This document shows positions 6,656 through 13,317 of a stretch of DNA of 15,700 nt, piece by piece. The translations under genes and the position numbers were made by a program. The DNA lies in assembly GCA_016935885.1 (NCBI GenBank), contig JAFGQA010000038.1, positions 1 through 15,700 of the forward strand. Reading direction: 5' to 3'. The notes under the pieces are model-generated. The model was not told the DNA's origin. It saw only the letters and a program-made list of their open reading frames with translations, and ran no database searches. This stretch comes from Phycisphaerae bacterium. Lineage in GTDB: Bacteria > Planctomycetota > Phycisphaerae > UBA1845 > UTPLA1. Within the stretch, counting starts at the first letter, position 1; every line of letters starts with the position of its first letter.

Positions 6656-7207
6656 CTAGGCTATGTGGAGAGGTGTGCCATAACGATCCATGCTGAATAC
6701 CTCTGCCGGCGGCTTTCGATCGGCATCGTCAAGCGCGTGATTCAGGCCGGGCGAGGCGGGGTAGCCCAATGGCGTCATCGTGACGACCTTCGCCGCGCGA
6801 GGCACGTGTAGCAATTCCTTGGCCCCGGCCTCGTCAAACGCACCGATCCAGCACGTCCCCAGTCCCTCGGCCGCCGCGGCCAGGGTCAGGTGGTCCATGG
6901 CGATCGTCACGTCGATGTCGGCGCTGTTGCCGTGCCCACCCATGCGCTTGAACGCCTGCCCCGCAAAGGCACATGCCACCACGGTGACGGGAGCATCCGC
7001 CATCCAGCCTTGCCCCTTCGCGACCTGAGCGAGTTTCCGCCGAAGCTCCGCCTCCATGACGAAGATGAAATGGCAGGGCTGGTAATTGCAGGCCGATGGG
7101 GCAAACCGCAGCGCCTGACGCATCCGCCGCATCACCTCGTCAGGGATTGGCTTAGGTGAGTACTCACGAACGCTTCTTCGAATCCTAATGGCCTCCAGCA
7201 CGTCCAT
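6656..7207 (-). CDS. Nitroreductase-family flavoprotein
   Basis: A 183-residue FMN-dependent oxidoreductase of the nitroreductase superfamily. Visible signatures are the N-terminal RRSVREY (10-16), SACNYQP at 38-44 in the FMN-contact region, the helix DVTIAMDHLTLAAAAEGLG (99-117) leading to TCWIG (118-122), and LGYP at 147-150. The length is that of compact single-domain members. Members reduce nitro groups, quinones, flavins or other substrates using NAD(P)H, and the physiological substrate cannot be read from sequence. AGGAG, six bases before the ATG, fixes the start. The gene is alone on its strand and convergent with the His-rich gene. No promoter stands out upstream. Confidence 0.92.
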   Translation of the reverse strand: MDVLEAIRIRRSVREYSPKPIPDEVMRRMRQALRFAPSACNYQPCHFIFVMEAELRRKLAQVAKGQGWMADAPVTVVACAFAGQAFKRMGGHGNSADIDVTIAMDHLTLAAAAEGLGTCWIGAFDEAGAKELLHVPRAAKVVTMTPLGYPASPGLNHALDDADRKPPAEVFSMDRYGTPLHIA

Positions 7208-7409
7208 CGCTGTCTCCTGTGTCCCCGAAAACTGCTATGGTCCAAACCCCCACAACGACGTTGAGGAACCGATTCCTGAGAAGTCGGCTGTACGCGGCTA
7301 GGATTGTATGACCCGCCCGACGATCGTGAAACGCCCGTCTTGTCGAAGTAGGTCAGCGAAGGCTCGCCGGCGTCCGTGGCAGTCTCGGCGTGTGGCACAG
7401 GCAGCTCGC

Positions 7410-7447
7410 ACGTGTTCAGCGTTCAAACGGTGTGGCATGGGTAACGA
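7410..7447 (+). repeat. Dispersed repeat C, direct copy
   Basis: About 30 of 38 bases match the reverse complement of 4330-4367. It overlaps the left arm of the inverted repeat at 7432-7554. Confidence 0.6.
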
Positions 7448-7554
7448 GCGGCACGCCCCCGTCGGGCGGTCGTTCATTACCCGTGAGAACGGCCTAGAAT
7501 GGATGCCCACGGGTAAGCTCCGCCGCCGCTGGCGGTTCCGCTCACCCATGCCAC
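7432..7554. repeat. 123-bp imperfect inverted-repeat element
   Basis: The left arm is GTGGCATGGGT (7432-7442) plus GAGCGG (7446-7451). The right arm is CCGCTC (7538-7543) plus ACCCATGCCAC (7544-7554). That is 17 paired bases with three extra bases in the left arm. Inner alternative pairings include GGGTAA (7439-7444) with TTACCC (7477-7482). No frame inside looks coding. Confidence 0.65.
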
Positions 7555-7570
7555 CCCGCCAGACACGTAC

Positions 7571-7675
7571 TTGCCTGCCAGTATGTGCCTCGTGCGTCCA
7601 CCAGAGAGACCACACGGGTGGGCGAGCCAGCCGTGGTGCGCAGAATCGAATGCCGCCGGAAGTGTCACGCACCCG
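7571..7675 (+). repeat. Dispersed REP-like repeat, copy B
   Basis: This is the same-orientation counterpart of 3786-3913. It shares TGCCAGT, GTCCAC followed by AGAGAG, the exact 16-base CGCAGAATCGAATGCC, and CCGGAAGTGTCA. It lacks about 15 bases of the hairpin loop found in copy A, so it has a shorter central stem. Confidence 0.75.
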
Positions 7676-7701
7676 TTCGGCGGCGGAGGCCGTCAGGCGG
7701 C

Positions 7702-7730
7702 TTGACAAGCTTGACCATTCACAATAGCGT
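7702..7730 (+). promoter_or_regulatory. Promoter-like pair upstream of the 175-residue membrane protein
   Basis: A perfect TTGACA (7702-7707), 17 bases, then TAGCGT (7725-7730). The -10 is weak (3/6) but keeps T, A and the final T. It would give a leader of about 150 bases to the ATG at 7887. Confidence 0.45.
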
Positions 7731-7816
7731 ATTTGGTCAGCCCGCCCGACAGGTGTGGAACCGCCGTGTCGCCGGTGGACGCGCAGGCTGGGGGGAGACG
7801 GGCCTCCGGCTGCCCG

Positions 7817-7834
7817 CCCTCGATCGTTCGAGGG
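7817..7834 (+). repeat. Perfect 7-bp hairpin in the leader of the membrane-protein gene
   Basis: CCCTCGA (7817-7823), loop TCGT, TCGAGGG (7828-7834). It lies between the putative promoter at 7702-7730 and the ATG at 7887. No T-tract follows. Confidence 0.5.
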
Positions 7835-7886
7835 TCTCCGGGCCACGTTGTTGTCGGGTGCATGGCCGCTTGCCAACGGGGCGACG

Positions 7887-8414
7887 ATGTCCTTCAGTTC
7901 GTATAGCCGTGCTCTCTCGATGGGTCCGAGGGGCAGGCGCGCGTTATGGGCGGTCATGGCCCTCCTCCACGCCCCTGCCTTCTTCGGTGTATGGAGATCA
8001 CTTGGCGCGAGCGGGCTGGACTTCGAACTACACAAGTGCATCGGGCTGACCGCCTCGATGCTGCTGTTTGCCCTCAAGTTCTGCGACGTCGCGTTCCTGC
8101 GATGGCGGACGGATCGGCGATCGTGCATTGCAATTGGTCTGGTCATCGTTGTCGCCCACCTCGGTCTGCTTGACTTCACCGCTCACCAAGTCCTCTGGCT
8201 GGAGTATAGCCCCCTGGTGTCTTGCGCCCTCCTGGCAGGACAACCGTCTCGGATGAGCGAGGATCTTCGGGCCGTCTGGGTTCGCCTACGCCCTGTTCTT
8301 AGACGCAGTTCCTCTTTCATGCGGTTGCGCGGAACCGTCTGGCTTGATCTTGTTCAAGTTCACTGTTGGGCCTCCGCGTTCCCGAATCGCACTCCCCGGT
8401 CTCCCCCCGCTTAG
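7887..8414 (+). CDS. Predicted small membrane protein of unknown function
   Basis: A 175-residue product that I do not recognise. Three hydrophobic segments are visible at about 20-37 (LWAVMALLHAPAFFGVW), 51-70 (CIGLTASMLLFALKFCDVAF) and 81-97 (IAIGLVIVVAHLGLLDF). A positively charged C-terminal part follows, rich in Arg and Ser. The ATG at 7887 is chosen because the frame upstream (to a GTG at 7755) translates repeat sequence; an ATG at 7920 is also possible. The ribosome-binding site is weak. It lies 160 bases upstream of the heme cluster on the same strand, which could hint at a link but does not prove one. The ordered hydrophobic and charged pattern makes coding likely rather than certain. 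Confidence 0.5.
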   Translation: MSFSSYSRALSMGPRGRRALWAVMALLHAPAFFGVWRSLGASGLDFELHKCIGLTASMLLFALKFCDVAFLRWRTDRRSCIAIGLVIVVAHLGLLDFTAHQVLWLEYSPLVSCALLAGQPSRMSEDLRAVWVRLRPVLRRSSSFMRLRGTVWLDLVQVHCWASAFPNRTPRSPPA

Positions 8415-8521
8415 CACGTATCCGTTCTTGAATCCAGGCTCCCTGTGCGCCCGCGGCGTATGACCGCCGTGGGGCGGTGTTCTGTCTCGGTAACGCTGTG
8501 ATTGGAATGCACGTGTTCTTG

Positions 8522-8538
8522 GACACGGCTTACGTGTC
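8522..8538. promoter_or_regulatory. Inverted repeat upstream of the heme fusion gene, possible operator
   Basis: GACACG (8522-8527), spacer GCTTA, CGTGTC (8533-8538), overlapping a TTGGAC (8519-8524) that could be a -35. No convincing -10 at proper spacing was found. It lies about 37 bases before the first candidate ATG of the fusion gene. The rest of 8415-8574 shows only short GC-rich palindromes near 8450-8480. Confidence 0.25.
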
Positions 8539-8574
8539 AAGTCACACACTTAACAGGATACATCGGATTGCGCT

Positions 8575-11500
8575 ATGTGCTCGCTACCGTTTGGCAGGAT
8601 GAAGGAGTCGGAAGAAGGCGTGGATCGTCAACGCGCGACCAAGCGCCGACGAGGCGTGTTGCTGATCAACCTCGGGACGCCGGACGGGCCCGACGCTCGT
8701 TCCGTGCGTCGTTATCTCGCGGAGTTGCTCAGCGACCCCGAGGTCATCCGTCTCCCCCGTGGACTCGTGTGGCTGAATCCCATCCTGGGACGCGTCGTTT
8801 CCAGATTGAGAGCGGCGCATTCGGCGGAGAAGTACCAGAAGATCTGGACCGACCAGGGTTCGCCCCTTCTGACGATCACCCAACAGCAGGTGTCGGCGTT
8901 GGAGTCGATGCTCTCTGACGGGATGCGTGTGTTCTGCGCGATGCGATATGGCAGACCGGGGATTGCCGAAACCCTGCGGCGGATCGAAGCGCTTGGCATC
9001 GAGGACCTCGTGGTTGTTCCGATGTACCCGCAGTTCAGCGGAACGACCACGCTGACGGCGATTCGGGAGTTGTACCGCCATGTGAAGCGCGCCGGCAGCC
9101 GTATTGATATCACGACGCGCAACATCTGGTACGACGACGCGGGTTACGTCAATGCCCAAGCCAGGCTCGTCCACGATTATGCGACGGCCCACGGGCTGAC
9201 GCCGGAGGACACGCACCTTGTGTATTCGCTGCACTCGCTGCCGGTGTCGTACATCGATGGGGGCGACCCATACGCCGACCAGATTCGCCGCACGGCCGAG
9301 TTGGTCACGCGGCGACTCGGCTGGCCACCAGATCGGACGTCGTTGGGCTTTCAGAGTCGTCTCGGACCGGTCAAGTGGCTTCGGCCAACAACCACCGAGG
9401 TGCTCGCGGAGCTGTCTCGCGCAGGGCAGAAGCAGATCCTGGTATGCCCGCTTAGCTTCACCACCGACTGCCTGGAGACGCTGGAGGAAATCGGCATAGG
9501 GTATCGGGAGCAGTTCGAGACGGATGGCGGTCGGCTCTTCCTGTGCCCCGCCCCGAACGCATCCGAACCGTTCATCGCGGCGCTCAAGAACCTGGTGCTG
9601 CACGGGCGGCACCCCATCTCGCTCGCCGAGACGGAAGCGAGCCCGCTGATGGCTCCGCGGCCCCACGAGGCCCGCCCGGAGGAAACCGAGTCTTTCATCG
9701 ATTCCCTGTTCATGGTGGGGATGTCCCTCAGCGGCCGCGTGGGGCCTGGACGGGGCCCGCACGTTGCGTACGCCGACATGAACCAGTTCCGCAACGCCAA
9801 GAGGTCCCAGCGTGACGTGCCGGAGATGCTGCGGGCGGTTCGCGAAAGCGGCCAACTCCGCGAGGCACTGCTGTGGAACACCTGCCGGCGCTTCGAGTTC
9901 TACGGGTGCCTGAAGGACACGCCCGATGAGGCCGAACGGGCGGAAACCGTTTCCCAGGTTCGGCGTCAACTCTTCAACAACGGTCAGGCGGACGCTTCGG
10001 TGGTGAACGTCCTTCGGGGCCTGGATGCCTGGCACTATCTGGTGCGAACCGCGGCGGGCCTCAACAGTGGGTTGCCCGGGGAACGCGAGGTCTCTCAGCA
10101 GCTCGAGGGCGCCCGACGTTTGGCCGAGCGTGCTGGGACAGGGGGACCGTTGACAGAGCGGCTGCTGGCCGAAGTATCGCGACATGAGCACGATCTGCGA
10201 GAGCAAACTGAATGGGGGCGGTTTCAGCCGGATTACTGCCACGCCTCCATTTCCCAGATCGTGCGATCGACCGGGCTCGACCTGCCCGATTGCCGGTGCG
10301 TGGTGATCGGTGGATCGACCACCTCGTGCGCGGTCCTCGACACGCTGGCCGAGCGTTTCGACGTGCCAAGGCGTCAGTTGACGTTGCTGCACCGAGGCCA
10401 CGGCCACGGCGGCCATCTCAAGATGTTGCGGAAGGCCATCGGCAATGGGCGACGCATCCGTGTGCAGTCATACAGTGAGAAGTGCGTGATCCGTGCGATC
10501 GCCGATGCCGACGTGGTGTTCTTCGGACTTGACCACAAGGAGCCTGTGCTCGACGCGGAGGAGATCCGCGACTGTCGCGATTTCACGGCCCGGCCGCTGG
10601 CGATCATCGACTTCAACATGTTCGGCTCGACGACGGGAATGGAAGGCATCGATGGCGTTCGCCTCTGGAAGGCCGAGGACCTGGAAACGGCGGTGGCGGC
10701 GTTCGCCGAAGACATGTGCGGCAACGAGCAGTTTGCCCGTGCGGCCGAGGCGGCTGAGTCATGGATCGTCGATCATCTCCCCGACTCGCGGACCACCGGC
10801 GGGAAGGTGCCAATGACCACCGGTGACGACGGAGTGGATATCGAGGTCTTCCACAGGTACGCGGGCTTGTCTCTCCCTCGACACGTGTCGTATCCCATGC
10901 CGTCATGGTGGAGCGAAGTCGAACCCGCTGATGCGGAATCCATCTGGCGAGAGAGCCTGGATCGCCATCCGTCCAATGGTCTGTCTCTGTACGTACACGT
11001 TCCGTTCTGCGAATCCCAGTGCAAGTTCTGCGCTTGCAATCGGATGACCCTGCCGAGGAACTCGGCAGGAGCCGCGGAGCGTACGGAGAGCTATGTTCGA
11101 GCGTTGGAGCGCGAGATTCGGAGTCTCGGTCGGTCTGTCGGGCGGGACCGACGCCTGCGACAGATCCATTGGGGAGGCGGGAGCCCGACCTATCTGTCGC
11201 CCGAATCGATCGAACGGCTTTGTACGGCAATAGAGGAGGCCTTTTCCGTCGCGGATGATGCCGAGATTGCAATGGAGATCGACCCGCGACGTGTCCAGCC
11301 GCATTTGCTGAAGACGCTGCGTCGGCTCGGATTCACCCGGCTTTCGCTGGGCGTCCAGGACTTCGACGAACAGGTGCAGAGGCATGTCCGCCGAATCCAA
11401 CCGTTTGAGATGGTGCGGGACACGGTTCAAGCCGCCCGCGATCTGGGCTTCAACAGCATCAACTTCGATCTGATCTACGGCCTGCCGTACCAGACGTTGG

Positions 11501-12237
11501 ACACGGTTCGCGATACGATCGAGCGGACGATTGAACTGTCGCCGGATCGCGTCGCCTTCTATCACTACGCCCAGATTCCCGAGAAGATCGCCGCCCAGCG
11601 CGGGATGGACCATGCCCGAATGCCCGACAGCGATGTCAAGCTGGCGATGTTCCTGATGGCCGCGCGCTTGTTCAGGGAAGCGGGGTACGTGTTCATCGGC
11701 CTGGATCACTTTGCCAAGCCGGACGAAGCCCTCGCGAGCGCACTCGAGAACGGCACGTTGCAGCGTAATTTCCAGGGCATGACGACCGGCGGCGGCCTCG
11801 ATCTGCTCGGCGTGGGTGCCTCGTCGATCAGCCACCTGCGCGACGTCGGCTTCCTCCAAAACACTCGCGACGTGAACGACTACGTTCTCTGCGTGGAAAA
11901 TGACGAATCGCCGGTACGGTGCGGCAAGCGGCTCACCTTGGATGATTGCATCCGGCAGGCCGTCATCAACCAGCTCTATTGCACGGGAGAGATCAGGCCG
12001 ACATCGGTCGAAGATCGCTTCGGCATCGATTTCTCCGACTACTTCTCGCGGGAGTTGAAGGTGATGCACGAGTTGGAGCGGGACAACCTCGTAACGGTCG
12101 ATCCGGACAATGCCGTTCGTCTCAGCTTCCCGCTTGGCCGTGTCCTGATGCGTAATGTGGCGGCTCCATTCGACGCCTACCTGGAAGACGAAGCCTATCG
12201 AGTGGGTGACCGACGCTTGTTCTCGGCCAACGCCTGA
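8575..12237 (+). CDS. hemH-hemA-hemN: Three-domain fusion: ferrochelatase, glutamyl-tRNA reductase-like, HemN
   Basis: One open frame of 1220 codons. Residues ~27-345 are ferrochelatase (inserts Fe2+ into protoporphyrin IX): GVLLINLGTPDGPD, His220 in YSLHSLP with GGDPY, FQSRLGPVKWL, and Glu301 in DCLETLEEI. Residues ~376-735 resemble glutamyl-tRNA reductase: WNTCRRFEFYG with Cys437 at the catalytic position, His487 in AWHYLVRTAAGLNSG, a Rossmann-like segment (572-700) and the start of the spinal helix; the dimerisation domain is absent. Residues ~747-1220 are HemN, which oxidatively decarboxylates coproporphyrinogen III to protoporphyrinogen IX: RYAGLSLPRHVSYP, radical-SAM CxxxCxxCxC (Cys812, 816, 819, 821), WGGGSPTYLS, GLDHFAKPDE and the C-terminal HemN domain. 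The first ATG lacks a clear ribosome-binding site; an ATG at 8599 is an alternative. hemE follows 18 bases after the stop. HemH and HemN are secure; the function of the middle domain is uncertain. Confidence 0.92.
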   Translation: MCSLPFGRMKESEEGVDRQRATKRRRGVLLINLGTPDGPDARSVRRYLAELLSDPEVIRLPRGLVWLNPILGRVVSRLRAAHSAEKYQKIWTDQGSPLLTITQQQVSALESMLSDGMRVFCAMRYGRPGIAETLRRIEALGIEDLVVVPMYPQFSGTTTLTAIRELYRHVKRAGSRIDITTRNIWYDDAGYVNAQARLVHDYATAHGLTPEDTHLVYSLHSLPVSYIDGGDPYADQIRRTAELVTRRLGWPPDRTSLGFQSRLGPVKWLRPTTTEVLAELSRAGQKQILVCPLSFTTDCLETLEEIGIGYREQFETDGGRLFLCPAPNASEPFIAALKNLVLHGRHPISLAETEASPLMAPRPHEARPEETESFIDSLFMVGMSLSGRVGPGRGPHVAYADMNQFRNAKRSQRDVPEMLRAVRESGQLREALLWNTCRRFEFYGCLKDTPDEAERAETVSQVRRQLFNNGQADASVVNVLRGLDAWHYLVRTAAGLNSGLPGEREVSQQLEGARRLAERAGTGGPLTERLLAEVSRHEHDLREQTEWGRFQPDYCHASISQIVRSTGLDLPDCRCVVIGGSTTSCAVLDTLAERFDVPRRQLTLLHRGHGHGGHLKMLRKAIGNGRRIRVQSYSEKCVIRAIADADVVFFGLDHKEPVLDAEEIRDCRDFTARPLAIIDFNMFGSTTGMEGIDGVRLWKAEDLETAVAAFAEDMCGNEQFARAAEAAESWIVDHLPDSRTTGGKVPMTTGDDGVDIEVFHRYAGLSLPRHVSYPMPSWWSEVEPADAESIWRESLDRHPSNGLSLYVHVPFCESQCKFCACNRMTLPRNSAGAAERTESYVRALEREIRSLGRSVGRDRRLRQIHWGGGSPTYLSPESIERLCTAIEEAFSVADDAEIAMEIDPRRVQPHLLKTLRRLGFTRLSLGVQDFDEQVQRHVRRIQPFEMVRDTVQAARDLGFNSINFDLIYGLPYQTLDTVRDTIERTIELSPDRVAFYHYAQIPEKIAAQRGMDHARMPDSDVKLAMFLMAARLFREAGYVFIGLDHFAKPDEALASALENGTLQRNFQGMTTGGGLDLLGVGASSISHLRDVGFLQNTRDVNDYVLCVENDESPVRCGKRLTLDDCIRQAVINQLYCTGEIRPTSVEDRFGIDFSDYFSRELKVMHELERDNLVTVDPDNAVRLSFPLGRVLMRNVAAPFDAYLEDEAYRVGDRRLFSANA
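10801..10815 (+). promoter_or_regulatory. Possible internal ribosome-binding site and start for a free HemN
   Basis: GGGAAGG (10801-10807), five bases, then an in-frame ATG (10813-10815, Met747) exactly at the boundary between the GluTR-like and HemN domains. Initiation here would give a 474-residue stand-alone HemN, close to the 457 residues of the E. coli protein. Whether it is used cannot be read from sequence. Confidence 0.4.
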
Positions 12238-12255
12238 TAGGATGGGTGTGCAGAG

Positions 12256-13314
12256 ATGCTGAAGAACGACCTCCTTCTCCGTGCTGCCCGTCGCGAACGC
12301 ACCGAGCGAACGCCTGTTTGGTTGATGCGCCAGGCGGGCCGGTTCGATCCGCGGTACCGCGCCCTGCGCGAACGCACGGACCTGCGGTTGGAGGAACTGT
12401 TTCGCAATCCTGAACTGGCCGCGGAGATCTCGCTGCTGCCCAGAAGCTACGGCGTCGACGCGATCATCGTGTTTCAAGATATCCTCACGCCGCTGGCGCC
12501 CATGGGGGCAAGCTTCGTATTCCGTCCGGGGCCCGTGCTCGAATCTCCCGTCCGCACCGCGAGCGACGTGGATCGGCTCCGCAACTACGATCCGTACACC
12601 GAACTTGCCTTCGTGGCCGAGCCGTTACGACTCATCCGGGAGGCGTTGGATGGTGATCTGCCGCTGATCGGGTTTGCCGGCGCGCCCCTGACGCTGGCGT
12701 TCTTTCTGATCGAAGGCGGCAGCCCCGGCAACAAGCCGGAACAGACACGGGCGCTCATGGAGAGCGACCCCAGCCTATTCCACCGCCTGCTCGAGCGCCT
12801 CGCCGACATGACCGCGGACTATCTGGCCATGCAGATCGAGGCTGGTGCCGATGTCGTTCAGTTGTTTGAGTCCGCCGCTGATCTGGTCTCGCGGAGGCAG
12901 TACGAGGAGTTCGCGCATCGGTACCACGTCCGCATCTTCTCGCGGCTCGGCAGGCGTGCGCCGACCATCCTGTTCGCGAAGGAGCAGCCGTTCGTTGATC
13001 TGATGGCCGAGTCCGGCGCGGATGTCTTGAGCGTGGGGAGTTGCGTGGATCTCGCTGAGGCGAAGCGACAGTTCGGAGAGAGGGTTGCCTTTCAGGGCAA
13101 CGTGAGCAATCGGCTACTGGTTACCGGCGGATTCGACGAAATCGATGCGGCGGTGCGGCGATGCGTCCAGGCTGGCGGTCATCAGGGCCACATTCTGAAC
13201 CTCAACCACGGTCTGCTCCCGGACACGCCCGTGGAGAACGTTCGCAGGTTGATCGCCGCGTGCAAGGCGATACGAATTCACCGAGAGGCTTCGTCGGAGG
13301 CCAAGTGTGGGTGA
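12256..13314 (+). CDS. hemE: Uroporphyrinogen decarboxylase
   Basis: HemE removes four carboxyl groups from uroporphyrinogen III to give coproporphyrinogen III, the substrate of the HemN domain encoded just upstream. The 352-residue length is typical. Landmarks are TPVWLMRQAGRFDPRYR, with the substrate-binding RQAGR at 25-29, catalytic Asp75 in IIVFQDILTPLAPMG, GFAGAPLTLAFFLIEGGS in the middle, QLFESAAD, and the C-terminal GHILNLNHGLLPDTPVENV. The start lies 18 bases after the fusion stop, which is a TGA followed directly by TAG; a weak GCAGAG precedes the ATG. Only three bases separate its stop from the hemY ATG, so fusion, hemE and hemY are almost certainly one operon. Confidence 0.97.
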   Translation: MLKNDLLLRAARRERTERTPVWLMRQAGRFDPRYRALRERTDLRLEELFRNPELAAEISLLPRSYGVDAIIVFQDILTPLAPMGASFVFRPGPVLESPVRTASDVDRLRNYDPYTELAFVAEPLRLIREALDGDLPLIGFAGAPLTLAFFLIEGGSPGNKPEQTRALMESDPSLFHRLLERLADMTADYLAMQIEAGADVVQLFESAADLVSRRQYEEFAHRYHVRIFSRLGRRAPTILFAKEQPFVDLMAESGADVLSVGSCVDLAEAKRQFGERVAFQGNVSNRLLVTGGFDEIDAAVRRCVQAGGHQGHILNLNHGLLPDTPVENVRRLIAACKAIRIHREASSEAKCG

Positions 13315-13317
13315 ACG

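Larger units (their letters stand above)
7208..7886. other. 679-base gene-free, repeat-rich region
   Basis: No gene is supported. Long open frames on both strands (for example 7298-8179 minus) are built from palindromic repeats and resemble no protein. From left to right the stretch holds repeat C (7410-7447), a long inverted repeat (7432-7554), dispersed repeat copy B (7571-7675), a promoter-like pair (7702-7730) and a hairpin (7817-7834). Bases 7208-7400 show nothing beyond the nitroreductase leader. Confidence 0.6.

Noticed and set aside
7298..8179. 293-codon minus-strand open frame
   Set aside because: It runs through several palindromic repeats and antisense to the membrane-protein gene; Arg- and Pro-rich translation with no family.
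8584..10416. 610-codon minus-strand open frame opposite the HemH and GluTR-like part
   Set aside because: Composition-driven shadow in GC-rich DNA; no motifs, and the plus frame has unmistakable enzyme signatures.
8575..12237. Fusion as an assembly or frameshift artefact
   Set aside because: All three domains are in one frame with intact motifs and no breaks; two separate stop-loss errors would be needed. Read-level confirmation is still desirable.
10903..12477. 524-codon minus-strand open frame opposite HemN and the start of hemE
   Set aside because: It crosses two real plus-strand genes and shows no domain; shadow frame.
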